Source: Pandoraea aquatica | Lineage (GTDB): Bacteria > Pseudomonadota > Gammaproteobacteria > Burkholderiales > Burkholderiaceae | Direction of reading: 5' to 3' | Assembly (NCBI RefSeq): GCF_902459565.1 | Contig: NZ_CABPSN010000001.1 | Location: forward strand, 248,001-312,000 | DNA: 64,000 nt | In this document: piece by piece, positions 8,912 through 15,842 of the stretch | Layout: every line of letters begins with the position of its first letter | Position numbering within the stretch: the stretch's first letter is position 1 | The notes under the pieces: model-generated | What the model saw: the letters and a program-made list of their open reading frames with translations, nothing else | What the model was told of the DNA's origin: nothing | Database searches by the model: none | Position numbers and translations under genes: made by a program

Positions 8912-9829
8912 GTGAGCATGCACATCACGCTTCGGCAGATCGAGTACTTCATCTCGGTCGCTGACACAGGGCAGATATCGCGCTCGTCCAACCTATGCGG
9001 CGTCTCTCAGTCGTCGATGACGATTGCACTGCAAAATCTCGAACAGGCTATCGGCGTCTCCCTGCTCATACGCCATCCCAAGGGCGTTCGATTGACCGAC
9101 GCAGGCGAGCGCTTTCTGCGTCACGTGCAACAAGCCACAGTGTCGATCGAAGAGGCGTTCGCTGCGGCGCAAGAGGAACCCACACAGGTATCCGGTCACG
9201 TACGAATCGGCATGACCGACACCATTTCGGCGTACCTGCTTCCTTCGCTGCGCTCGACCATGAACCAGCGGTTCGCGAACCTCGACATCGAAATCATCGA
9301 AGGGGATCGCGAAAACGTTGAGCATGGCCTGATGAACGGCGAGCTCGATATCGCACTCCTTCTTGTCTCCAATATCGCACCGGCAGACGAACTCAAGTTC
9401 GAGGTAATCATTCGGTCTACGAGACGTCTATGGACGCCGCCAGGGCACCCGTTGCAGGACGCGCAGAGCGTCACGCTTGAAGACGTGGCGAAAGAAAACT
9501 ATCTGCTACTGGACATGGACGGACATGTGCAGACGGTGGAGAAGTATTGGCGCAAATACGGCGTGAAACCCCGCATCAAAATGCAGAGCAAATCGATCGA
9601 GGCGGTCCGCAGTCTGGTTGCGCTCAATGAGGGCGTTACGATCCTGTCGGACCTCGTATACCGCCCGTGGTCACTTGAGGGAAAGCGGATCAGCCGTCGA
9701 GATTTAAGCGTCGAAATTCCCCCGATGGACGTGGGGGCCGTGTGGAACCGAGACCGCCCGCTCAGCGTTCAGGCGCGGGCTCTGCTCGATATCCTTCGCT
9801 CGTCCTGGAAGCGCTTCTCGCCAGAATAG
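8912..9829 (+). CDS. LysR-family transcriptional regulator
   Basis: 305 residues from a GTG at 8912 with GGAG 7 nt upstream. Residues 1-60 are the winged helix-turn-helix (TLRQIEYFISVADTGQISRSSNLCGVSQSSMTIALQNLEQ, split here by eye into helix, turn and recognition helix), followed by the periplasmic-binding-like effector domain. SMTIALQNLE is an uncommon recognition helix, since most members read SAVSRQIRRLE. It is divergent from the molybdopterin fusion gene, the classic arrangement for a LysR activator of the neighbouring catabolic operon, so it probably senses a pathway substrate or intermediate. No second LysR gene is near enough to compete for that role. Confidence 0.9.
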   Translation: MSMHITLRQIEYFISVADTGQISRSSNLCGVSQSSMTIALQNLEQAIGVSLLIRHPKGVRLTDAGERFLRHVQQATVSIEEAFAAAQEEPTQVSGHVRIGMTDTISAYLLPSLRSTMNQRFANLDIEIIEGDRENVEHGLMNGELDIALLLVSNIAPADELKFEVIIRSTRRLWTPPGHPLQDAQSVTLEDVAKENYLLLDMDGHVQTVEKYWRKYGVKPRIKMQSKSIEAVRSLVALNEGVTILSDLVYRPWSLEGKRISRRDLSVEIPPMDVGAVWNRDRPLSVQARALLDILRSSWKRFSPE

Positions 9830-9873
9830 GAACACCGTATAGCCAGTGCATCAGCCAAGACAGATCCGATTGC

Positions 9874-9903
9874 TTGACAATTAAAAACCAAATGGTCTAT
9901 AAA
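9874..9903 (+). promoter_or_regulatory. Promoter and TetR operator of the regulator gene at 9910
   Basis: TTGACA (9874-9879) and TATAAA (9898-9903) are separated by 18 bp, a good sigma-70 promoter. Between and over them lies AAAACCAAATGGTCTA (9884-9899), which matches the palindrome TAGACCAATTGGTCTA at 13 of 16 positions with a perfect right half-site GGTCTA. A repressor bound here would block RNA polymerase, giving autorepression. The same palindrome recurs before the next gene (10572-10587). The predicted transcription start falls on or within a base or two of the ATG at 9910. Confidence 0.75.
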
Positions 9904-9909
9904 TTCGGC

Positions 9910-10533
9910 ATGACTACTGTCAACACCATCAGCCAACGTCAGCGAGGACGTCCTCGCGAGTTCGACCTCGATCAGGCGGTCGAGCACGCCATGCAGACCT
10001 TTTGGACCCGGGGCTATCAAGGCACGTCCCTACCGGATTTGCTGGATGCGACCCAGTTGTCGCGTGGAAGTCTTTACGCGGCCTTCGGCGACAAACACGG
10101 ACTGTTTCTGCAAGCACTCGATCGATACATCGAACAGGCGCTCGCGCGTCTGGACGATGAACTTGCCTCGGGCGACAGCGCGCTCGCGGGACTGAAAGCG
10201 TGTATGGAGGGGTATGTCGCACGCACCGACGGCGCGGCAGGTAAACGCGGTTGCCTGGTGGTCGCGACAGCCATGGAGCTGGCCGCAGACGATCCGGAAG
10301 TGTCAGTGCGGATCGCCCATTTTTTCGACGGAATGAAGGCCAGACTGGTCAAGACACTCAAGCGCGCACAGAAGGAAGCCGACGTGGCGAAGCATGTGGA
10401 CCCTGTGGCATCGGCACATGTGCTCGTATGTTTTCTCGAGGGCCTTCGAGTCGTTCAAAAGACCGGATTCACTTCCGGCAGCAACAGCGCTGCTGTCCAC
10501 GCGCTCGTTGATGGCCTGACGTCGCGACGTTGA
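9910..10533 (+). CDS. TetR/AcrR-family transcriptional repressor (NemR-like operator)
   Basis: 207 residues. The N-terminal DNA-binding domain is clear: RGRPREFDLDQAVEHAMQ, then GTSLPDLLDATQLSRGSLYAAFGDK. The C-terminal ligand-binding domain ends in HVLVCFLEGLRVVQKTG. The start is the ATG at 9910: upstream in-frame codons lie inside the promoter, and no Shine-Dalgarno precedes 9910, which fits a leaderless mRNA. Its operator lies on its own promoter and on that of the EamA gene 61 bp downstream, so it most likely represses both and is released by a compound the exporter or the hydrolase handles. The palindrome resembles the one reported for electrophile-sensing NemR; the protein has Cys near residue 117 (KRGCLVV), at the position used by such sensors. 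Confidence 0.88.
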   Translation: MTTVNTISQRQRGRPREFDLDQAVEHAMQTFWTRGYQGTSLPDLLDATQLSRGSLYAAFGDKHGLFLQALDRYIEQALARLDDELASGDSALAGLKACMEGYVARTDGAAGKRGCLVVATAMELAADDPEVSVRIAHFFDGMKARLVKTLKRAQKEADVAKHVDPVASAHVLVCFLEGLRVVQKTGFTSGSNSAAVHALVDGLTSRR

Positions 10534-10571
10534 ACACGAACTGCATGCTTCTCATTTTTTTCGCTTATTTT

Positions 10572-10587
10572 TAGACTAATTGGTTTA
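10572..10587 (+). promoter_or_regulatory. Second TetR operator, upstream of the EamA gene
   Basis: TAGACTAATTGGTTTA matches the palindrome TAGACCAATTGGTCTA at 14 of 16 positions. It overlaps a TATATA -10 candidate (10586-10591) and ends 7 bp before the ATG at 10595. With the site at 9884-9899 it forms a two-operator pair, implying co-repression of regulator and exporter. No good -35 is visible. Confidence 0.7.
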
Positions 10588-10594
10588 TATATCG

Positions 10595-11476
10595 ATGAAA
10601 CCGATCCATGTCGCGGCCGCCCTTCTGGTTCCTTTGATTTGGGGCATTCAATACGTCGTCATCAAAGCCGGATTGACGGTGCTTCCGCCGTTGTTCTTTG
10701 CCGGTCTGCGATTCGCCGTCATTTCTGCAGTGCTCATTCCGTTCGTCGGGCGCATGCGACGCGCAGAGATCGGCCCCATTTTTCTGATTGCGAGCTTTAT
10801 GGGCGGGGTGAACTTTGCCTGCGCGTTCATTGGACTGACCCGCTCGCCTGCCGGCATCGCCGGCATTGCCAACCAGTTGTGGACACCTCTCACATTGGTG
10901 CTCGCGTGGCCGATGCTGGGTGAAAGGCCATCAGGTCGCGTTGTGCTCGGCGTTGCCATTGCATTGTGCGGTGTGGCACTCGCCATCGTCGATCCGCGAT
11001 TGGCCGTTCCGTTCTTTCCAACATTGCTGCTGATCGGATCCGCCATGGGTCTGGCCACGGGCAACGTACTTGCGAAGAAGCTCGGCCCATTCGACCCCAT
11101 CAAACTATTTGCCTGGATGTCGTTTTTTACCGCATTGCAGTTGCTCGGTCTCTCGATGCTGGTCGAGCATGGGCAGATCGCGGCATTGCACGCCGCTTCG
11201 CGCGTCGAGTGGGGAGCGTTCGCCTTTACGGTCGTGTTCGGCGGCATCGTCGCGTTCACCCTCTGGTTTTGGCTGATTGCGCGCTTCTCCATGGCTCGCG
11301 TTGCTCCCTATGCGCTGACTCAATCGCTTTTCGCCGTCGTCGCGGGGGCCGCATTCCGGCGCGAACCGATCACACCCGTGCTGATTGCGGGGGCCGTCGT
11401 CTGCATTTCGGGCGTCGCACTAAGTCAGTGGCCGGGGACATTGCGGACGCGGACTGTTGAAACCGCAGCGAAGTAA
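10595..11476 (+). CDS. EamA/DMT-family drug or metabolite exporter
   Basis: 293 residues with ten predicted membrane helices in two repeated five-helix halves, the drug/metabolite transporter layout. The first EamA repeat begins AALLVPLIWGIQYVVIKAGL and the second follows TLLLIGSAMGLATGNVLAKKLG; the Trp- and Pro-rich helix contacts are typical. The start is the ATG at 10595: a TTG at 10580 lies inside the operator, and there is no Shine-Dalgarno, suggesting a leaderless start as for the regulator. The gene sits between its probable repressor and an alpha/beta hydrolase (45 bp downstream), so the set may detoxify or export one class of small molecule. Substrate unknown; amino-acid or purine efflux (EamA/RhtA-like) is possible. 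Confidence 0.87.
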   Translation: MKPIHVAAALLVPLIWGIQYVVIKAGLTVLPPLFFAGLRFAVISAVLIPFVGRMRRAEIGPIFLIASFMGGVNFACAFIGLTRSPAGIAGIANQLWTPLTLVLAWPMLGERPSGRVVLGVAIALCGVALAIVDPRLAVPFFPTLLLIGSAMGLATGNVLAKKLGPFDPIKLFAWMSFFTALQLLGLSMLVEHGQIAALHAASRVEWGAFAFTVVFGGIVAFTLWFWLIARFSMARVAPYALTQSLFAVVAGAAFRREPITPVLIAGAVVCISGVALSQWPGTLRTRTVETAAK

Positions 11477-11521
11477 CGCGTCAGGACAATTTATTCGTAG
11501 TCGACAAGGAAATACATAAGC

Positions 11522-12250
11522 ATGGCAACGTTCGTTTTGGTTCATGGGGCTTTTCAGGGAAGCTGGGTCTACGCGAGAGTCGCGCGCATGCTGCGCGAAG
11601 CAGGCCACCACGTCATCACGCCGACATTGACGGGGCTAGGTGAGCGCAGTCATCTTGCCGACCGGGCAATCAACCTGGACACGCACATTCAAGACGTGGT
11701 GAATGTCTTCGAGTACGAGGGCGTCACCGATGCCATTCTGTGCGGACATTCCTACGGCGGACTGGTGATTACGGGTGTCGCGCACGAGATCGGCGAACGA
11801 ATCCGCACACTCTTTTATCTCGATGCCTATGCGCCTGCCGAGGGACAGTCGCTCGTCGACATCACCGGCCCAGAAACGGCGTTGGCTTTCCTTGCGCAGG
11901 CGGGACAGCATGGGGGCATGATTCCCGCGATCCCCGCAGCGCTATTCAACGTGAATGATGCTGATGCAGCGTGGGTCGACCGAATGTCCGGGCCGCAGCC
12001 GCTCGCCACGTTTGTTCAGGGAGTGCGCGGAGGCGTCGATTCGGTGCCGGTTGCGAATCGCACCTACGTTTTCGCGAGCCGGAATGGCGGGGACTGGTTT
12101 GTGGAGACGCATGCGCGCCTCAAGCGCGATGCTAGCTGGCGTGTCCACGAAATTGCATGTGGACACGCTGTCATGCTTGATCGCCCGGCAGAATTGGCGA
12201 CGCTGCTTTTGGCGGAAGCGACGCAGCGGGATTTTTTCCTCAATCGTTGA
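11522..12250 (+). CDS. Alpha/beta hydrolase (esterase-like)
   Basis: 242 residues, a single alpha/beta-hydrolase domain. The oxyanion-hole segment is LVHGAFQGSW, the nucleophile elbow is GHSYGG with Ser77, and the C-terminal catalytic His is His215 in CGHAVMLDRP. The acid is probably an Asp in the strand before it. Size and motifs match the small cytoplasmic esterases related to salicylate/methyl-ester hydrolases and pyrethroid hydrolases. AAGGAA lies upstream of the ATG. It is probably co-transcribed with the EamA gene under the TetR repressor at 9910, suggesting the hydrolase attacks an ester or amide that also induces the set. The natural substrate is unknown. Confidence 0.85.
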   Translation: MATFVLVHGAFQGSWVYARVARMLREAGHHVITPTLTGLGERSHLADRAINLDTHIQDVVNVFEYEGVTDAILCGHSYGGLVITGVAHEIGERIRTLFYLDAYAPAEGQSLVDITGPETALAFLAQAGQHGGMIPAIPAALFNVNDADAAWVDRMSGPQPLATFVQGVRGGVDSVPVANRTYVFASRNGGDWFVETHARLKRDASWRVHEIACGHAVMLDRPAELATLLLAEATQRDFFLNR

Positions 12251-12276
12251 CGGTCGATGCGCTCCCCGAAATCTCT

Positions 12277-12325
12277 TTGACTTAGGAGAATGATCGTTCT
12301 ATACTCCGGAGAACGATCATTCTCC
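12277..12325 (+). promoter_or_regulatory. Promoter with a perfect long inverted repeat, TetR operator
   Basis: TTGACT (12277-12282), 17 bp, TATACT (12300-12305) form a near-ideal promoter for the gene at 12336. It is wrapped in a perfect inverted repeat: left arm GGAGAATGATCGTTCT (12285-12300), 9-bp spacer, right arm AGAACGATCATTCTCC (12310-12325). Each arm also contains its own near-palindrome (GAATGATCGTTC), so the element may hold two TetR dimers, one in the promoter spacer and one over the transcription start. I read it as an operator rather than a terminator, since a promoter is embedded and no T-run follows. Confidence 0.8.
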
Positions 12326-12335
12326 GCGTCTCGCA

Positions 12336-12914
12336 ATGCCCCACTCTTCCCAACCCGCCGATCTCTCTGCCCCCCAACTCGCGCTGCTCGACTCAACCGA
12401 GCGACTCGTCTACGCAGGGGGTATTCATGCCACCGGCATCGATGCCATCGTCAAGGAATCGGGCGTGGTCCGAAAGACGCTTTACCGTCACTATCCGACG
12501 AAGGAAGCGTTGGTGGAAGCTGCGCTCCTGCGGCGCGACGAGCGTTGGATGCAATGGTTCGTCGCGGCGACATCGAAGAGCGACGATCCTCTTGATCGCC
12601 TGCAATCGTGCTTCGACGCCCTTCGTACGTGGTTTGCCTCCGAGGGCTTCCACGGTTGCGCGTTCCTGAACGCGGCCGGTGAGATTGGTGACCCGGCCAA
12701 CAGCATTCGGTTGGTATCGAAACTGCATAAACAACGGCTTCTCGACTACCTGAGAGAACTCACTACCGCGAGCGGATTGCCTCAGCCAGATGCGCTTGCC
12801 GACGAGCTGTTGATCCTGATTGACGGCGCGATCTCGGTCGCGCTTGTTTTCGGCGGAACCGAAGCCGCCGACACTGCCGCGCGTGTTGCGCGTCGACTTC
12901 TTGCCGTGTCTTAA
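12336..12914 (+). CDS. TetR-family transcriptional repressor
   Basis: 192 residues. The N-terminal helix-turn-helix reads ATGIDAIVKESGVVRKTLYRHYPTKEALVEAAL, the TetR signature. The C-terminal domain contains SEGFHGCAFLNAAGEIGDP, a common block in TetR proteins of the subgroup that regulates small oxidoreductase or NTF2-like genes. The start is 11 bp after the operator's right arm, and the operator spans the promoter, so autorepression is nearly certain. The downstream DUF1348 gene begins after 23 bp and is probably in the same transcript, hence regulated with it. The ligand is not known. Confidence 0.88.
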   Translation: MPHSSQPADLSAPQLALLDSTERLVYAGGIHATGIDAIVKESGVVRKTLYRHYPTKEALVEAALLRRDERWMQWFVAATSKSDDPLDRLQSCFDALRTWFASEGFHGCAFLNAAGEIGDPANSIRLVSKLHKQRLLDYLRELTTASGLPQPDALADELLILIDGAISVALVFGGTEAADTAARVARRLLAVS

Positions 12915-12937
12915 CCTAACCCGTGAGGTAACCCAAC

Positions 12938-13417
12938 GTGTCATCCACCAACGAAAGCCGTCCGCCGCTTCCGCCGTTCACGCGTGAGACCGCGATTCAG
13001 AAAATCCGCCTTGCCGAGGACGGATGGAACAGCCGAGATGCTGCCAAGGTCGCTCTCGCGTACACCGTCGATACGAAATGGCGCAACCGCGCTGAATTCG
13101 TGAACAACCGTGCCGAAGCGCAGGCCTTCCTCGCTCGCAAGTGGGTCAAGGAGCTCGACTATCGACTGATCAAGGAACTGTGGGCATTCACCGACAACCG
13201 TATCGCAGTGCGTTACGCCTACGAATGGCGGGATGATTCCGGCAACTGGTTCCGCTCGTACGGTAACGAGAACTGGGAGTTCGGCCCGGACGGCCTGATG
13301 TCGACTCGCCATTCTTGTATTAATGACCTGCCGATCAAGGAATCCGAGCGCAAGTTCCACTGGCCGCTTGGGCGGCGGCCGGACGATCATCCGGGGCTAT
13401 CCGATCTCGGCCTCTGA
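12938..13417 (+). CDS. DUF1348 / NTF2-like (SnoaL-fold) protein
   Basis: 159 residues from a GTG at 12938 with GAGG upstream. It is the full-length DUF1348 family: [21 protein letters not shown] at the N-terminus, [43 protein letters not shown], and the terminal [13 protein letters not shown] block. The fold is a cone-shaped NTF2-like alpha+beta barrel with a pocket rich in Trp and Tyr. No reaction is established for the family as far as I know. It follows a TetR repressor and is probably its main target. A hairpin ends the transcript 17 bp after the stop. Confidence 0.85.
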   Translation: MSSTNESRPPLPPFTRETAIQKIRLAEDGWNSRDAAKVALAYTVDTKWRNRAEFVNNRAEAQAFLARKWVKELDYRLIKELWAFTDNRIAVRYAYEWRDDSGNWFRSYGNENWEFGPDGLMSTRHSCINDLPIKESERKFHWPLGRRPDDHPGLSDLGL

Positions 13418-13433
13418 GTGCGTGCGTGATCGC

Positions 13434-13470
13434 AACCGAGCACGCCGCACCGACAGCGCCGTGCTCGGTT
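13434..13470 (+). terminator. Hairpin after the DUF1348 gene
   Basis: A perfect 11-bp stem, AACCGAGCACG (13434-13444) and CGTGCTCGGTT (13460-13470), with a 15-nt loop, 17 bp after the stop codon. No T-run follows (GGCGGC), so termination may be Rho-assisted, or the stem may protect the mRNA end. The rest of the gap to 13550 shows nothing I can name. Confidence 0.55.
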
Positions 13471-13550
13471 GGCGGCACCCCACATCAGGCCGCCGTCATG
13501 TCCTCGAACGTCGGCGCGTCTTATGCAAGGTGTCGTCCCCTAGTACTCAG

Positions 13551-14093
13551 TCATATCGAGTTGCAGCGAGGAAGCGCGTTGTACTTTTGGAAAAACAGCC
13601 ATATGGCGGCGCGCTCTAAAAACTTGATATAGACGCTTGCTTTTTCAGCACCGGCCGGACTCACGCCCATAATTGCCACGTACAGATCGTCAGGTGGCTG
13701 CTCGCACACGCGTTTGTCCAAGAATTCGTCAGAGAATTTCGATCCTCCGCTGTGGGCTGGAAATCGTCCGAATGCCGTACGACCAAACTGATATAGCCGC
13801 TTCGCAATATCCTGGCCCGTCGTTTCCCCGATATAAACGATCTCCTTCGCGGTGACCGACGCCGGTGACGAAGGTGGACTGTCGAAGCGTGCAAGGACGT
13901 AGATGCCAGGGAGTCGACAATCGTCAAGCGACTTGTAATCCTTGAATTTCACCCACGGGGAAAGCTTGAAATCATATTGCATGTGATTGTTTCTGAGGTT
14001 TGCGTCTGAACATAAGGGTGGCAGCGAACGCCCTATTATCTTCTGGACAGGCACAATTTCGGTGAATTTGACCATCACAATTCCGGTTTGCAT
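13551..14093 (-). CDS. Solitary GIY-YIG-domain protein
   Basis: Up to 180 residues. The GIY-YIG nuclease signature is visible: GIYVLARF (about residues 63-70) paired with IVYIGETT (about 85-92), then the helix IAKRLYQFGRTAFG carrying the conserved Arg, and the metal-binding Glu in KFLERAAIWLFFQKYNALPRCN, with Asn after it. The start is uncertain: ATG at 14093 or ATG at 13982, with no strong ribosome site at either; only the first two-fifths differ. There is no attached UvrC, homing-endonuclease or restriction domain, and neighbours on both sides are unrelated. It could be a defence or repair nuclease, or a decayed mobile-element passenger. No function can be assigned. Confidence 0.65.
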   Translation of the reverse strand: MQTGIVMVKFTEIVPVQKIIGRSLPPLCSDANLRNNHMQYDFKLSPWVKFKDYKSLDDCRLPGIYVLARFDSPPSSPASVTAKEIVYIGETTGQDIAKRLYQFGRTAFGRFPAHSGGSKFSDEFLDKRVCEQPPDDLYVAIMGVSPAGAEKASVYIKFLERAAIWLFFQKYNALPRCNSI

Positions 14094-14149
14094 GAGGGCG
14101 GGCGAGAGGCAATAATTGGACGCTCTCCTTTTGCGTGCAGACGAAACCG

Positions 14150-14959
14150 ATGAAGCTCAAATCTCAGGGAAAGAACTACGCGTCGTTCGATTTTGGTGAG
14201 CTGCAGGTCATTGCGCTTCGCGACGGATACGTCGACATGCCGCCGACTCGCCTGCGCACTGCCTCGGGCGCCCTTCTCAGCACGTCACCCATTGGCCTGA
14301 AGCTTGTCGACGGACAACTGCGCTTGTCGGTCAATGCATTTCTGATTATCGACAAAGACGCCTCAGTTTTGGTGGACACCGGCGCGTCGAATACCTGGCA
14401 CGACACGATGGGCGCGCTTCTGGATGCTCTGAAGGAGGCCGGTGTGGATCGAAGCGCCGTGTCGCACGTAGCGTTGACCCACACCCATGAAGATCATGTC
14501 AACGGGCTCGTCGCCCCCGACGGCTCGGAGGCCTTTCCGAGGCTAAAGCAGGTGTTCGTCGCCGAGGAGGAAATATCCGTCTTCACCGGACGGCTTGCGC
14601 CGCTGCGCAGCCGCGTTTGTGTCGTTGAAGATGGCGCTCGCATTACAGATCGCATTTCGGCAGTCCGTGCAGTCGGCCATTCCCCCGGTCACACCGCCTA
14701 CGAAGCGACAAGCAGCGCAGGCCGATTGCTGGCTTGGGGCGATCTTATTCACGTGCCCTCCGTCCAGTTTTTTTATCCGGAGATCGCCTGGGAATACGAC
14801 GACGACCAGAGCAAGGCGGTGGCATCGCGGAAATCACTGCTCCAGCGTCAGACGCAACCGAATCTATACGTGGCCGGGGCGCATCTGGATTTTCCCGGCA
14901 TTGGACGTGTCTCCGAACGCGATGGGGCGTTCGCGTTTCACGCCGTTGCTGCGTCATGA
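14150..14959 (+). CDS. MBL-fold metallo-hydrolase
   Basis: 269 residues from the ATG at 14150; a GTG at 14135 is an alternative, and neither has a clear ribosome site. The metallo-beta-lactamase fold motif THTHEDH gives H111-x-H113-x-D115-H116, followed by GHSPGHTAYE (second metal-binding His region), GDLIHV with the bridging Asp, and a C-terminal GAHLDFPG His. All zinc ligands are present. The closest general class is the large group of MBL hydrolases that includes lactonases, esterases and alkylsulfatases. No signal peptide, so cytoplasmic. It is divergent from the GIY-YIG gene and unlinked to a pathway; the substrate is unknown. Confidence 0.85.
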   Translation: MKLKSQGKNYASFDFGELQVIALRDGYVDMPPTRLRTASGALLSTSPIGLKLVDGQLRLSVNAFLIIDKDASVLVDTGASNTWHDTMGALLDALKEAGVDRSAVSHVALTHTHEDHVNGLVAPDGSEAFPRLKQVFVAEEEISVFTGRLAPLRSRVCVVEDGARITDRISAVRAVGHSPGHTAYEATSSAGRLLAWGDLIHVPSVQFFYPEIAWEYDDDQSKAVASRKSLLQRQTQPNLYVAGAHLDFPGIGRVSERDGAFAFHAVAAS

Positions 14960-15209
14960 GTTACAAGGAAAAAGCCGACATCACCCACAAATCGATTTTG
15001 ACTTTACGAATTTATTGGAAGATGCTATCAATTGCTAAAAGATTGAATTTCAAGAAAATTTAAATTAATTAGTGAAAGGTAATATAAATACTATTTTAAG
15101 TAATTAATTCGGTAATTGCTATTACTCGCGTAAGCATTATTCGTACAAAAACGTAGGGGCAGATCTACTCCGGGGGCAATCTATTTTCTGTATGCGAGGC
15201 GGAGAATCC
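14960..15209. promoter_or_regulatory. AT-rich intergenic region before the two-component genes
   Basis: A 250-bp gap whose middle (about 14990-15145) is visibly some 70-75 percent A+T, in sharp contrast to the surrounding DNA. It holds runs such as AAATTTAAATTAATTAG and AATTAATTCGG. Possible roles are UP elements, an H-NS-type silencing site or a curved promoter. GGGGCA (15157) and GGGGGCAA (15172) near its right end are half-site-like for the TTGCCC motif described at 18.2-28.5 kb. No ORF with a convincing start lies in it. Confidence 0.5.
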
Positions 15210-15842
15210 ATGAATGCTGATCGTGAATCGGTAGTGCATATCGTCGACGATGACGCTTCTATGCGGGCTGCATTAGCCCGGCTGTTGTGCGCTTCGGGAT
15301 ATGAGGCAAGGGAGTACGCGTCTGCGGGGGACTTTCTCGTCAGCGAGCCCGATGACCGTCCCGGGTGCGTACTCATCGACCTTGAGTTGGGCGGGCCAAG
15401 CGGACTCGACTTGCAGCGTACCTTGCGCCGCCAGGCATCGGCATTGCCGGTCGTTTTCATGAGCGGGTACGGCGATGTGGCCCGGTCGGTTGAAGCGATG
15501 AAGGCTGGCGCGGTCGACTTTCTCATTAAGCCTTTCGGTCGCGATGCCCTTGTCGGTGCAGTGGAGACGGCGATCAGCCTTGTGCGTCGACCGGCTGCTG
15601 CACCTACACATGACGTGAAATCCGTACTCAGCGACCGGGAAGAAGTCGTACTTCAGGGGGTCTTCAAAGGCCTTCGCAACAAACAAATCGCGGCCGAGCT
15701 GGGGTTGTGCGAGCGAACCGTCAAAACGTGTCGCGCCGAACTGATGCGTAAGTTCGGTGCGAACTCACTCGCCGAACTGCTCAGGAACGCTGGCAAACGT
15801 ACCGGGGCTGAAACGGCCCTGCCCTCTGCTCAAATGTCGTGA
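15210..15842 (+). CDS. FixJ/NarL-type response regulator (receiver + LuxR HTH)
   Basis: 210 residues from the ATG at 15210, chosen because GGAG sits 5 nt upstream; an ATG at 15192 would place that site inside the gene. Residues 1-120 are a receiver with the acidic pair DDD (13-15), phospho-acceptor Asp57 (VLIDLEL), Ser/Thr in FMSGYG and Lys in IKPF. Residues about 146-200 are a LuxR-type helix-turn-helix: LSDREEVVLQGVFKGLRNKQ, then IAAELGLCERTVKTCRAEL. The kinase gene overlaps its end by 4 bp. It is the only dedicated DNA-binding regulator in the 15.2-30.1 kb block, and hence the best candidate to bind the repeated TTGCCC motif there. Confidence 0.9.
   Translation: MNADRESVVHIVDDDASMRAALARLLCASGYEAREYASAGDFLVSEPDDRPGCVLIDLELGGPSGLDLQRTLRRQASALPVVFMSGYGDVARSVEAMKAGAVDFLIKPFGRDALVGAVETAISLVRRPAAAPTHDVKSVLSDREEVVLQGVFKGLRNKQIAAELGLCERTVKTCRAELMRKFGANSLAELLRNAGKRTGAETALPSAQMS

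Noticed and set aside
12285-12325. Inverted repeat read as a terminator of the hydrolase gene
   Set aside because: A consensus promoter lies inside it, no T-run follows, and a TetR gene starts 11 bp later, so an operator is a better reading.
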